A stretch of DNA of 64,000 nucleotides from Rhizobacter sp. (lineage in GTDB: Bacteria > Pseudomonadota > Gammaproteobacteria > Burkholderiales > Burkholderiaceae_C): contig JANXZA010000200.1 of the NCBI GenBank assembly GCA_025355745.1, positions 1 to 64,000 of the forward strand, read 5' to 3'. Position 1 is the first letter of the stretch, and each line of letters opens with the position of its first letter. Below, piece by piece: positions 17,705 through 25,240 of this stretch. The notes below the pieces were generated by a model. The model had not been told where the DNA came from. It ran no database searches and saw only the letters and a program-made list of their open reading frames with translations. The position numbers were made by a program, and so were the translations under genes.

Positions 17705-18333
17705 ACGCCAAGACGATCTACATCGTCGACGACAACGCCGACTTCCGCCGCTCGGCGCAGTGGTGGCTGGCCAGTGCCGGCTACGAGGTGGTCGACTACG
17801 CCGACCCGGCCCTCGCACTCGACGCGCTGCAGACGCACCCACCGGAACGCCCGGCCTGCCTGCTGCTCGATGTGCGCATGCCCGGCATGAGCGGGCTGGA
17901 CCTGCACGACCGGCTGCGCGAGCGCGGCGTGAACCTGCCGATCGTCTACATGACGGGCCACGGCGATGTGGCGCTGGCGGTGCAGGCGATGCAGCGCGGT
18001 GCCGTCAGCTTCCTCGAAAAACCGTTTGCCGAAGCGGCGCTGGAGCAGGCTTTGCAACGGGCTTTCGAAGCGCCGCAGGCATCTGCTGGAGCGGCCACCA
18101 CAGCCCCCGAAGCGGCCGCCACCGAATGGCAGGAACGTCTGGACAGCCTCACCCGGCGCGAGCGCGAACTGCTCGCCTGGGTGGTCGAGGACAAGCTCAA
18201 CAAGACGATCGCCGACCTGATGAGCATCAGCATCAAGACCGTCGAGCTGCACCGCAAGCGGGTGATGGACAAGCTCGGCGCGGCATCGGTCACGCAGCTC
18301 ATCAAGATGGTCGTCAGCAAGCGTGTCGTATGA
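17701..18333 (+). CDS. FixJ/LuxR-type response regulator of the T3SS operon
   Basis: 210 residues. The receiver domain (1-120) has the acidic pocket VDDN, the phospho-acceptor D57 in LLLDVRMPGMSG, the T/S in YMTGHGD and the Lys in FLEKPF. A linker of about 25 residues leads to a LuxR-type helix-turn-helix (LTRRERELLAWVVEDKLNKT, then KTVELHRKRVMDKLGA). This is the FixJ/TtrR/NodW layout. It is cotranscribed with the kinase and the downstream sctQ-R-S-T genes, so it probably activates this operon and the unlinked leftward arm. The motif at 1092 and 21178 is a candidate binding site. Confidence 0.9.
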   Translation: MNAKTIYIVDDNADFRRSAQWWLASAGYEVVDYADPALALDALQTHPPERPACLLLDVRMPGMSGLDLHDRLRERGVNLPIVYMTGHGDVALAVQAMQRGAVSFLEKPFAEAALEQALQRAFEAPQASAGAATTAPEAAATEWQERLDSLTRRERELLAWVVEDKLNKTIADLMSISIKTVELHRKRVMDKLGAASVTQLIKMVVSKRVV

Positions 18334-19142
18334 GCCTTGTTTTCGAGGCTGCCAGCGCCGGTGGCGCGTTGCGCATCGAAGTGGCGCAGCCGGCCGGCGA
18401 TGCGGTTGCCGCCGCACTCGCGCTGGCCGAACACGAGGCCCTGATCGTGGCGCTGGAAGCATGGCTGCAACAGCCGCTCGACCCGCGCCCACTGCTGCTC
18501 GCTGATGCCGCTGCTCAAGACGGCGATGCCGATCTGCTGTGGGCGCAGTGCGGCTCGGTGCGGCTCGGCTTCGCGTGGCCGCTGCTGTTGAATGCGGCGT
18601 CGGTGCCGTCGGCGAGCGCCTTGCCGGTCGAGTGGCCCGACCTTGCCTTCGAGATCGACGTGGCCGAGTTCAGCACCGACCCGCAGCCTGCCGATGCGCA
18701 GCCTGCCGATGCCGTGCTGCTGCTGCCGCCGGCCTTCGAGCCGACGTGGCGCGTGCTGCTGCATGGCGTGGCCACGACGAACCGGACGACCCCCGCGCCA
18801 CCGCTGTGGGCCGACGCCGAATGGCGCGGCCCCGGCACCGCACTGCGGCTGAGCGGCGCGCCGCAACCCGGCCTGCGCCGCCGCGCCGCCTGGCGCGTGC
18901 AGCTCGACACGCGCTACCAGCGGCCACTGCCCGAGCTGCTGGGCTGGGTCGCGTCGGCCGATGCCGAAGCTGGCGCCGCCGCGCCGCGCGACAGCGGTGC
19001 TCCTTCAGAACCGCGCGACAGCGCCGCTCCTTCACCCCTGCGCATCAGCGGCGCCGCCCACCTGATCGCTCCTGCACGGCCGGCGCAGCCTGGCTGCATC
19101 GCCCCGGCGCTGGGCGGTGCGGGCCTGTGGATCAGCGGCTGA
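18330..19142 (+). CDS. sctQ: Divergent SctQ (cytoplasmic ring) candidate, 270 aa
   Basis: Assigned mainly by position directly before sctR and by size; sctQ-R-S-T is a conserved order. The sequence is soluble and Ala/Pro-rich. The usual C-terminal SpoA domain is hard to see: WRVQLDTRYQRPLPELLGW and the end AHLIAPARPAQPG...GAGLWISG fit the SpoA pattern of an LPLxELL strand plus a final GxxLxI strand, but an insert of repeated SxxPRDSxAPS residues separates them. SctQ forms the sorting-platform pods with SctK and SctL. Either this is a strongly diverged SctQ or its role is taken elsewhere. It overlaps the regulator gene by four bases. Confidence 0.6.
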   Translation: MSLVFEAASAGGALRIEVAQPAGDAVAAALALAEHEALIVALEAWLQQPLDPRPLLLADAAAQDGDADLLWAQCGSVRLGFAWPLLLNAASVPSASALPVEWPDLAFEIDVAEFSTDPQPADAQPADAVLLLPPAFEPTWRVLLHGVATTNRTTPAPPLWADAEWRGPGTALRLSGAPQPGLRRRAAWRVQLDTRYQRPLPELLGWVASADAEAGAAAPRDSGAPSEPRDSAAPSPLRISGAAHLIAPARPAQPGCIAPALGGAGLWISG

Positions 19143-19146
19143 CCCG

Positions 19147-19800
19147 ATGGACCTGACCACCTTCTCGCCAGCCTCGGCGCTGGTCACCGTGATCGTCATC
19201 GCGCTGGCGCCGTTCGTCGCCGTGATGGTCACCTCGTTCACGAAAATCATCATCGTGCTGAGCCTGCTGCGCAGCGCACTCGGGCTGCAACAGGCGCCGC
19301 CGAACATCGTGCTGAACGGCATCGCGATCGTGCTCAGCATCTACGTGATGTTCCCGGTCGGGCAGAAGATGGCCGACCGCGTCGGCCCGCTCGACAGCCT
19401 GGGCGGCTCGACCGCAGCGCTGCTGGCGGCGGCCGACAAGGCGAAGGAGCCGATGCGCGACTTCCTGCTCGCGCACTCGAACCCGCGCGAGCGCGCCTTC
19501 TTCCAGCGCACTGCGCAGAAATCGCTCGCCGCCGACAAGGCCGCACAGCTCACCGAGCGCGACTTCATCGTCGTGCTGCCGGCCTTCACCGTGAGCGAAC
19601 TCTCGGGCGCGTTCCAGATCGGCTTCCTGATCTTCCTGCCGTTCCTCGTGATCGACCTGGTGATCTCGAACATCCTGATGGCAATGGGCATGCAGATGCT
19701 CACGCCGACCACCGTCTCGTTGCCGTTCAAGCTGCTGCTGTTCGTGCTGGTGGACGGCTGGATCAAGCTGGCGCACGGGCTGGTGCTGTCGTATGTTTAG
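19147..19800 (+). CDS. sctR: T3SS export gate protein SctR
   Basis: 217 residues of the FliP/YscR family. Four hydrophobic segments frame the family motifs: MVTSFTKIIIVLSLLRSALG, NGIAIVLSIYVMFPV, LPAFTVSELSGAFQIGF and VISNILMAMGMQMLTPTTVS. The protein forms the core of the export gate as a pentamer with SctS and SctT. Start 19147 begins four bases after the sctQ stop; an upstream in-frame ATG at 19117 would lie within sctQ. Length and motifs are fully typical. Confidence 0.96.
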   Translation: MDLTTFSPASALVTVIVIALAPFVAVMVTSFTKIIIVLSLLRSALGLQQAPPNIVLNGIAIVLSIYVMFPVGQKMADRVGPLDSLGGSTAALLAAADKAKEPMRDFLLAHSNPRERAFFQRTAQKSLAADKAAQLTERDFIVVLPAFTVSELSGAFQIGFLIFLPFLVIDLVISNILMAMGMQMLTPTTVSLPFKLLLFVLVDGWIKLAHGLVLSYV

Positions 19801-19890
19801 CGCGCTGTGCGGCGGCGTGTGCGGCGCTTTGTGCGGTGCACGGCCAGGCGTCGTTCCAGGCGTTGTCACAGCTGCCGGGAAGTGCGCGCC

Positions 19891-20163
19891 ATGATGCAGA
19901 CCGAAGCCCTGCAGCTCACCTACCAGGCGCTGTGGCTGGTGCTGGTGCTGTCGGCACCGCCGGTGATCGTGGCCGCGCTGGTCGGGCTGTTGATCGCCTT
20001 CCTGCAGGCGGCCACGCAGATCCAGGAACAGACCTTCCAGTACGCCGTCAAGTTCTTCGCCATCGTCGTGACGATCTTCCTGACCGCCTCGCTGCTCGGC
20101 GGCACCTTGCTCGGCTACACCGACCGCATCATGACCGGCTTCCCCGGCATGGTGCGGCGCTGA
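19891..20163 (+). CDS. sctS: T3SS export gate protein SctS
   Basis: 90 residues, FliQ/YscS family, with two membrane hairpin helices (ALWLVLVLSAPPVIVAALVG and FFAIVVTIFLTASLLGGTLL) and the conserved loop LIAFLQAATQIQEQT. Two adjacent ATGs begin it; either could start. It wraps around the SctR-SctT gate. A 90-base gap separates it from sctR, the largest in this part of the operon, and the gap holds small GTGCGGCG-type direct repeats (19803-19838) with no gene. Confidence 0.95.
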   Translation: MMQTEALQLTYQALWLVLVLSAPPVIVAALVGLLIAFLQAATQIQEQTFQYAVKFFAIVVTIFLTASLLGGTLLGYTDRIMTGFPGMVRR

Positions 20164-20195
20164 TCGCACGCTCACTCGGCCCCCAACACCCGCCC

Positions 20196-20993
20196 ATGGA
20201 CGACCTCCTTTCGCTCGGCACGCTGGGCGATGTGGCGCTGCTCGCCGGCCTGGCGAGCACGCGGGTGGCGGTGGCGTTTTTGCTGATGCCGCTGTTCTCG
20301 CCCGACACCGTGCCGGCGATGGTGCGCAACGCGGTGTTCCTGTCGCTCGGCGTGTTGTCGCTGGCGCTGCAACCGACGCTGGCGCTGGGCAGCCTGAACG
20401 CGGTGCAGTGGCTCGGCCTGTTCGGCAAGGAGGCGCTGCTCGGCCTCGGCCTGGGCTTTGGCCTGGCCGCTTTCCTGTGGGCGTTCGAGGCCGCCGGGGC
20501 GATCATCGACACCAAGGTGGCAGTGGCGAACGGCCAGATCAGCGACCCGATGTCGGGCCAGCAACTCAGCCCCACCGGCGCGCTGCTCGGGCGTCTGGCG
20601 AGCTTCCTGTTCATGTTCGGCGGCGGCTTCCTGCTGTTCGTCGGCGTGCTGCTCGAAAGCTATGCGGTCTGGCCGCTGGCGCAGGCCGGGCTGCACCTGC
20701 GCTTGGCGGCGGTGAGCGTGTTCGAGCAGCATTTGTCGGACCTGATGGCGCTGGCGCTGTTGCTGGCGGCACCCGCGCTGGTGGTGATGTTCGCGGTAGA
20801 CCTGACCCTGGGTCTGGTGAACCGCTACGCGCCGCAGCTCAACCTGATGGGCATTTCGATGTCACTCAAAGGCTTGGCCGCCACGCTGATCCTGCTGCTG
20901 ATCCTGGGCAACGTGGTGCAGGCCTTCGGAGCCGAACTGGCGCTGCGCATCGGTGCGGTGCTGCCGACCTTGCAGCGCCTGTTTGGAAATTGA
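20196..20993 (+). CDS. sctT: T3SS export gate protein SctT
   Basis: 265 residues, FliR/YscT family. About six hydrophobic segments; motifs include LASTRVAVAFLLMPLFS, GFGLAAFLWAFEAAGAIID, SDPMSGQQLSPTGAL and VNRYAPQLNLMGISMSLKG. It closes the export gate pore with SctR and SctS. It begins 32 bases after sctS and ends the rightward operon. A large inverted repeat (21026-21149) follows within 35 bases and may end the transcript. Confidence 0.95.
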   Translation: MDDLLSLGTLGDVALLAGLASTRVAVAFLLMPLFSPDTVPAMVRNAVFLSLGVLSLALQPTLALGSLNAVQWLGLFGKEALLGLGLGFGLAAFLWAFEAAGAIIDTKVAVANGQISDPMSGQQLSPTGALLGRLASFLFMFGGGFLLFVGVLLESYAVWPLAQAGLHLRLAAVSVFEQHLSDLMALALLLAAPALVVMFAVDLTLGLVNRYAPQLNLMGISMSLKGLAATLILLLILGNVVQAFGAELALRIGAVLPTLQRLFGN

Positions 20994-21025
20994 GCGGTGG
21001 GGTGAGGGTGGAAAAAGACAAGTCA

Positions 21026-21149
21026 TTCACCGCAGAGGAACGGAGTTGACGGAGTTGCGCAGATTTGCGCAGAGTCCATTCAGAGGTTCATTCAAAAGTT
21101 CATTCTTGAACTCTGTGCAACTCCGCAAACTCCGCCACTCTGCGGTGAA
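21026..21149. repeat. Large inverted repeat after sctT (CGCAGAG/CTCTGCG family)
   Basis: Two 38-base arms (starting TTCACCGCAGAG and ending CTCTGCGGTGAA) match in 32 of 38 positions, with about 48 bases between. The spacer carries short TTCATTC repeats. A related element lies after argH at 59025-59130. It probably folds as a long RNA hairpin that ends or protects the 3' end; it could also be a mobile REP-like element. Confidence 0.75.
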
Positions 21150-21177
21150 GTATTTGTTGGTTTTCTTCAGAGGGCGC

Positions 21178-21192
21178 ACCCTAGCTCGGGCG
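21178..21192 (+). promoter_or_regulatory. Candidate T3SS regulon promoter motif, copy B
   Basis: ACCCTAGCTCGGGCG, 74 bases before the DUF1521 gene start, mirrors the element before the 195-aa gene (minus strand, 1106-1092). Identity extends to a shared CCAGC downstream. The role as regulator or sigma-factor site is an inference. Confidence 0.35.
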
Positions 21193-21265
21193 CATCCCAG
21201 CGTGTTTTTTACGCGCCGCCATGGTCTAGTCACATCCGGAATCGTTCACTTGCCGGAGCCGCACC

Positions 21266-22117
21266 ATGACCATCTCCTCAAACCTCGCTGTTGCATCGCC
21301 ATCGAGCCAGTTCTGCTGCTGCCCTGGCGGCGATCCGGTCTCGAACCCGACCAACGCCGGCACCAGCATGGTGGGCGGCAAGGTCTGCTTCGAGAACGAC
21401 AACTACCGCATCACGATGGGCGACGACAACAGCGTCCACATCTTCAACAAGAACACCGGTGAGAACTACCTCGCCTGGGGCGATCCGCACCTACAGGTCG
21501 ATGGCCAGCAGGCATTCGACTTCTGGGGCACGACCACCCTGGCACTCGAAGACGGCACCAAGGTCACGATCGAAACCACGCCGTGGGCGAACAACCCCGC
21601 GATGACCTTGGCGTCGAAGGTCACGATCACGAACGGTGACTACGGCGTGCAGGTGACCGGCGTTGACAGCAACCAGGTCGGCGACCTGGCGTTCGAAGAG
21701 GCCAAGGGCTTCGGCGAACTGGCCGACGCGGTGGTCGACGATGGCAACGTGCTGCACGAGAACCCGTTCGGCAAGGGCTTCCTGGGGGTCGACGACACCG
21801 GCAGCTTGCGCCCGGTCGATCAACAGTACATCAATCAAACCGACCTGAAAAAAGGCGGCGCACTGGAGCAGCGTTTCGCGCCCGCGTTCCAGGCCATGAT
21901 CGGCTTGATGGCCGTCGCCTTCGTCGGCCGCTTCCTCGATGCGCTGGCCGGCAATGCGCTGGGCAGCGGCGAGCGCGAGGCCCGCGTGCCCGGTGCCAAA
22001 CCGGCGCCGCGCGGCCCACGCACTGAGGGCGCCGACAGCAACGAAAAGCTCGTGATGTGGATGGGCCGAACGGACCCCGCGATAACGTGGTTCATGGGCG
22101 CTGCGGCGCAGAACTGA
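21266..22117 (+). CDS. DUF1521 (metal-ion-inducible autocleavage) protein, candidate T3SS effector
   Basis: 283 residues without Sec signal. The N-terminal 35 residues are Ser/Thr/Pro/Asn-rich with CCC at 17-19, as expected of a T3SS export signal. Residues about 38-180 form a DUF1521 domain: YRITMGDDNSVHIFNK, the site WGDPHLQVDG (G72-D-P-H75), then FDFWGTTTLALEDGT and KVTIETTPW. In the rhizobial T3SS effector NopE1 this domain cuts itself between Asp and Pro of the GDPH motif when calcium is present. A helical, Ala/Gly-rich C-terminus (AFVGRFLDALAGNALG) and a conserved-looking end (VMWMGRTDPAITWFMGA) follow. The gene is next to sctT, with its own upstream region. The ending is duplicated as a relic at 30776-30842. 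Effector status is inference from family and position. Confidence 0.8.
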   Translation: MTISSNLAVASPSSQFCCCPGGDPVSNPTNAGTSMVGGKVCFENDNYRITMGDDNSVHIFNKNTGENYLAWGDPHLQVDGQQAFDFWGTTTLALEDGTKVTIETTPWANNPAMTLASKVTITNGDYGVQVTGVDSNQVGDLAFEEAKGFGELADAVVDDGNVLHENPFGKGFLGVDDTGSLRPVDQQYINQTDLKKGGALEQRFAPAFQAMIGLMAVAFVGRFLDALAGNALGSGEREARVPGAKPAPRGPRTEGADSNEKLVMWMGRTDPAITWFMGAAAQN

Positions 22118-22264
22118 CGCGTCGCGGCAAACGGGAAGACGCTGGAGACCGGCGACCCAAGGCAGAAGGGAGCGATGCCGGGATAGCCGCACCGAACGCC
22201 GTTGCCGACGTGCCCTGTAGACTCCTGCGCACCTTGCTGCCGACCGATCGGTCACCATACCTCC

Positions 22265-23482
22265 ATGTCCTTCAGATGCCTGCGCATCCTCGCCTTTGGC
22301 ACGGTACTGGCTCTGCCGGCGATCGCGTTCCCAGCGCCGGAATCCCGACCCTGGCCAGCCATCGTCGCGCAGGCGAAGGGCCAGACGGTCTACTGGAATG
22401 CCTGGGGCGGCGACGAGCGCACCAACGCGTTCATCGCCTGGTCCGGCGATGAAGTGCAGCGGCGCTATGGCGTCACCCTGCGGCATGTGAAGCTCACGGA
22501 CACGGCCGAGGCCGTGACCCGCGTCGTTGCCGAGAAGAGCGCCGGGCGCGACGCGAACGGCAGCGTCGACCTGATCTGGCTCAACGGCCCCAATTTCCTG
22601 GCGATGAAGTCGCAGGGCTTGCTCCACGGGCCCTTCAGCGCAGCCCTGCCGAACTACGTTTATGTGGACACCCTGCACAAGCGCTCGAACCTGATCGACT
22701 TCACCGTGCCAGTCGACGGTCTGGCCGCACCGTGGCGGCTGGCGCAGCTCGTCTTCATGTACGACAGCGCGCGCCTGCGGCCGGCGGAGTTGCCGAAGTC
22801 GGCGCCCGAACTGCTGGCGTTTGCGCGCCAGCACCCGAGGCGGGTCACGCACCCGAGCGTGCGCAATTTTCTCGGCGCGACCTTCCTGAAGCAGGCGCTC
22901 TACGACCTCGTGCCCGACCCGGCCGTTCTGCAACAGCCGGCCACCAACGCAAGCTTCGACGCGGTGACGGCGCCGCTGTGGGCCTGGTACGACCAGCTGC
23001 GCCCGACGCTCTGGCGCGAAGGCCGCGAGTTTCCCGAATCGGGCCCCGCCCAGCGGCAGCTGATGAACGACGGCGCGATCGACATCCACATGTCGTTCGA
23101 CCCGGCCGAGGCTGCGGTGTCGATCGCCAGCCAGTTGCTGCCCGCGACGGTGCGCGTGTTCGTGATGGCCCGCGGCACGATCGGCAACACCAGCTTCGTC
23201 GCGATTCCGTACAACGCCGCGCATAAGGAAGCGGCGATGGTCGTGGCCAACTTCCTGCTCGAACCCGCCACCCAGGCGCGGGCCCAGGACCCGACCTGGG
23301 GCGGCAACCTGACGGTGCTCGACCTGGCCAAGGTGCCTGCGGCGCAGCGCGCGCTGTTCGCACCAAGACTCGGCATGCCGGGCTTGCCGAGCAACGCCGA
23401 GCTGGGTGCCGTCTTGCTCGAGCCGCATCCGAGCTGGATGACGCGCATCACCGCCGCGTGGGAGCGTCGCTATTCGCGCTGA
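22265..23482 (+). CDS. ynjB: ABC transporter substrate-binding protein, YnjB-like
   Basis: 405 residues. The start at 22265 gives a Sec signal peptide (core LRILAFGTVLALPAIAFP, cleavage near APE). The mature protein matches the YnjB type of solute-binding protein: GQTVYWNAWGGDERTNAFI, VDLIWLNGPNFLAMKSQGLL, NYVYVDTLHKRSNLIDFT and DIHMSFDPAEAAV. It is expected in the periplasm, delivering its ligand to the YnjC/YnjD importer encoded next. The ligand of the E. coli system is not established. The gene ends at 23482, immediately at the permease region. Confidence 0.88.
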   Translation: MSFRCLRILAFGTVLALPAIAFPAPESRPWPAIVAQAKGQTVYWNAWGGDERTNAFIAWSGDEVQRRYGVTLRHVKLTDTAEAVTRVVAEKSAGRDANGSVDLIWLNGPNFLAMKSQGLLHGPFSAALPNYVYVDTLHKRSNLIDFTVPVDGLAAPWRLAQLVFMYDSARLRPAELPKSAPELLAFARQHPRRVTHPSVRNFLGATFLKQALYDLVPDPAVLQQPATNASFDAVTAPLWAWYDQLRPTLWREGREFPESGPAQRQLMNDGAIDIHMSFDPAEAAVSIASQLLPATVRVFVMARGTIGNTSFVAIPYNAAHKEAAMVVANFLLEPATQARAQDPTWGGNLTVLDLAKVPAAQRALFAPRLGMPGLPSNAELGAVLLEPHPSWMTRITAAWERRYSR

Positions 23483-23519
23483 TGCGCCCCTGCGTGTCAC
23501 GCGCTGGGCGGTTGCGCCA

Positions 23520-25178
23520 TTGCTGACCATTGGCGTCTTCCTGTTGCCGGTCGTGGCTGGACTGATCGGTACCTTGCTGCCCGCCTTCGGCTACCTGCCG
23601 GCGATCGGCGGCGAGCACTTCTCGCTCGCGCCGTGGCGGGCCCTGATCGAACAGCCCGGGGTGCTGACCTCGGTTCGACTGAGCCTGCAGACCGGCGTGC
23701 TCGCGACCCTGCTGTCGCTCGCAATCGCGTCCGGCTTCTGTGCCCTGGCCCACGACTGCCTGCGGTACCGGCGGCTGGCCGCGCTGGTCTCGCCGATGCT
23801 CGCAACGCCGCATGTCGCCGTGGCGATCGGGCTCGCGTTCGTCATCGCCCCCAGCGGCTGGCTACTGCGGCTGGTGTCGCCCGCGCTCACCGGCTGGGAC
23901 CGGCCGTCCGGCGATCTGGTCACCGTGCGCGACCCGCAGGGCCTGGCGATGGTGCTCGGCCTGCTGCTGAAGGAGGTGCCTTACCTGACCCTGATGATTA
24001 CCGCCGCACTTCACCAGGTGCCGCACACGGCCCTGCGCCGGGTCGGCGTGGCGCTCGGCTACCGCCCGGCGGCGGCCTGGTTCAAGCTGGTGTTTCCGCT
24101 GATCTACGCGCAGCTGCGGCTGCCGGTCTACGCGGTGCTGGCGTTCTCGCTCTCGACGGTCGAGATCGGGCTGATCCTCGCGCCGGGCAACCCGCCGCCG
24201 CTGGCGCTGCTGGCCGCACGCTGGTTCGCCGACTACGACCTGCAGCGCTACTTTCCGGCCGCCGCGGCCGCGGTGTTGCAGGGCCTGCTGGTACTCGGCG
24301 CGCTGGCCGTTTGGCGGATCGCGGAAGGGTGCGTGGCCGGCGCCGGTCGAGCGTGGTGTGAACGCGGTGGGCGCGGCGGTGCGATCGTCCCCGTAGCCGG
24401 CGTCCTGGCCGCACTCGGTGCGCTCAGCCTGGTGCTCGGCATCGGCGCGCTGGCCGCCATGGCCGTCTGGTCGGTCGCAGGGGACTGGCGGTTTCCGGAC
24501 TTGGCGCCGCAGAGCTTCACGCTGACGACCTGGGCTCGGCAGGTGCCACGCGTTGCGGCCACCGTGTGGACCACCGTGAGCCTCGCACTTGCCAGCGCGG
24601 GGGTCGCGGTGGCGCTCACCGTCGCCTGCCTCGAGAGCGAAACGCGCCGCGGCCGCACGCCCACGCAGCGCGTGTTGTGGCTGCTCTACCTGCCGCTGCT
24701 CGTGCCGCCGATTGCCTTCCTGTATGGCTTCCAGGTGCTGCTCGTGAGGCTCGACCTCGACGGCGCGTGGCTCGCAGTCGCCTGGGCGCACCTGGTGTTC
24801 GTCCTGCCGTATGCGTTCCTGTCGTTGGCCGACCCGTGGCGCGCACTCGACCCGCGTTATGCGCGCTCGGCTGCGGCGCTCGGCGCGTCGCCGCGCGCGG
24901 TGCTGTGGCGGGTGCGGCTGCCGATGCTGCTGAAGCCAGTGCTGCTCGCGTTCGCCGTCGGCTGTGCGGTCAGTGTTGGCCAGTACCTGTCGACGCTGTT
25001 CGCCGGTGCCGGCCGCATCGCCACGCTGACGACCGAGGCTGTGACCTTGTCGTCGGGCGTCGACCCACGCGTGATGGGTGTCTACACGGTGCAGCAGGCG
25101 GTCATTCCGCTGGCGGTCTATGCCGCCGCGCGCCTGGTGCCCAGGCTGCTGTACGCGGGCCGGCAGGGCATGGCATGA
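23520..25178 (+). CDS. ynjC: ABC transporter permease, YnjC-like (fused two-domain permease)
   Basis: A 552-residue integral membrane protein with about twelve helices in two halves, each with a binding-protein-dependent permease loop (EVPYLTLMITAALHQVPHTA; LGASPRAVLWRVRLPMLL). The two-in-one arrangement is that of YnjC. The start is uncertain. TTG at 23520 is the first usable codon in frame, but the frame is open back to the ynjB stop. Homology-like sequence (APLRVTRWAVAP) appears before 23520. The nearest ATG (23482) is out of frame by one base, so an unusual start or a sequence error is possible. The 3' end lies in the 70-bp repeat shared with the T3SS operon. Confidence 0.88.
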   Translation: MLTIGVFLLPVVAGLIGTLLPAFGYLPAIGGEHFSLAPWRALIEQPGVLTSVRLSLQTGVLATLLSLAIASGFCALAHDCLRYRRLAALVSPMLATPHVAVAIGLAFVIAPSGWLLRLVSPALTGWDRPSGDLVTVRDPQGLAMVLGLLLKEVPYLTLMITAALHQVPHTALRRVGVALGYRPAAAWFKLVFPLIYAQLRLPVYAVLAFSLSTVEIGLILAPGNPPPLALLAARWFADYDLQRYFPAAAAAVLQGLLVLGALAVWRIAEGCVAGAGRAWCERGGRGGAIVPVAGVLAALGALSLVLGIGALAAMAVWSVAGDWRFPDLAPQSFTLTTWARQVPRVAATVWTTVSLALASAGVAVALTVACLESETRRGRTPTQRVLWLLYLPLLVPPIAFLYGFQVLLVRLDLDGAWLAVAWAHLVFVLPYAFLSLADPWRALDPRYARSAAALGASPRAVLWRVRLPMLLKPVLLAFAVGCAVSVGQYLSTLFAGAGRIATLTTEAVTLSSGVDPRVMGVYTVQQAVIPLAVYAAARLVPRLLYAGRQGMA

Positions 25179-25240
25179 GCTCGCCGGGCCGCCCCAAGAG
25201 CGAATCCCGGAGGGCGGAGCCCGAAGGTACGCTGATGAGC
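25172..25240 (+). repeat. Stop/start junction repeat, copy 2 (partner at 15143-15212)
   Basis: Nearly the same 69-70 bases as at 15143. The first 29 bases are identical, and then one base is missing relative to copy 1. It spans the ynjC stop and ends with the ynjD ATGAGC. Because of the one-base difference, the first ATG (25175) is here in frame with ynjD and could add a 20-residue N-terminal extension beginning MSSPGRPK. Confidence 0.8.

Noticed and set aside
1155..20993. Flagellar export locus instead of an injectisome
   Set aside because: A secretin (sctC), lipidated SctJ, SctD, SctK and rod/needle-type genes are present; no flagellin, hook or motor genes are seen. Only the FliO-like gene is flagellar in type.
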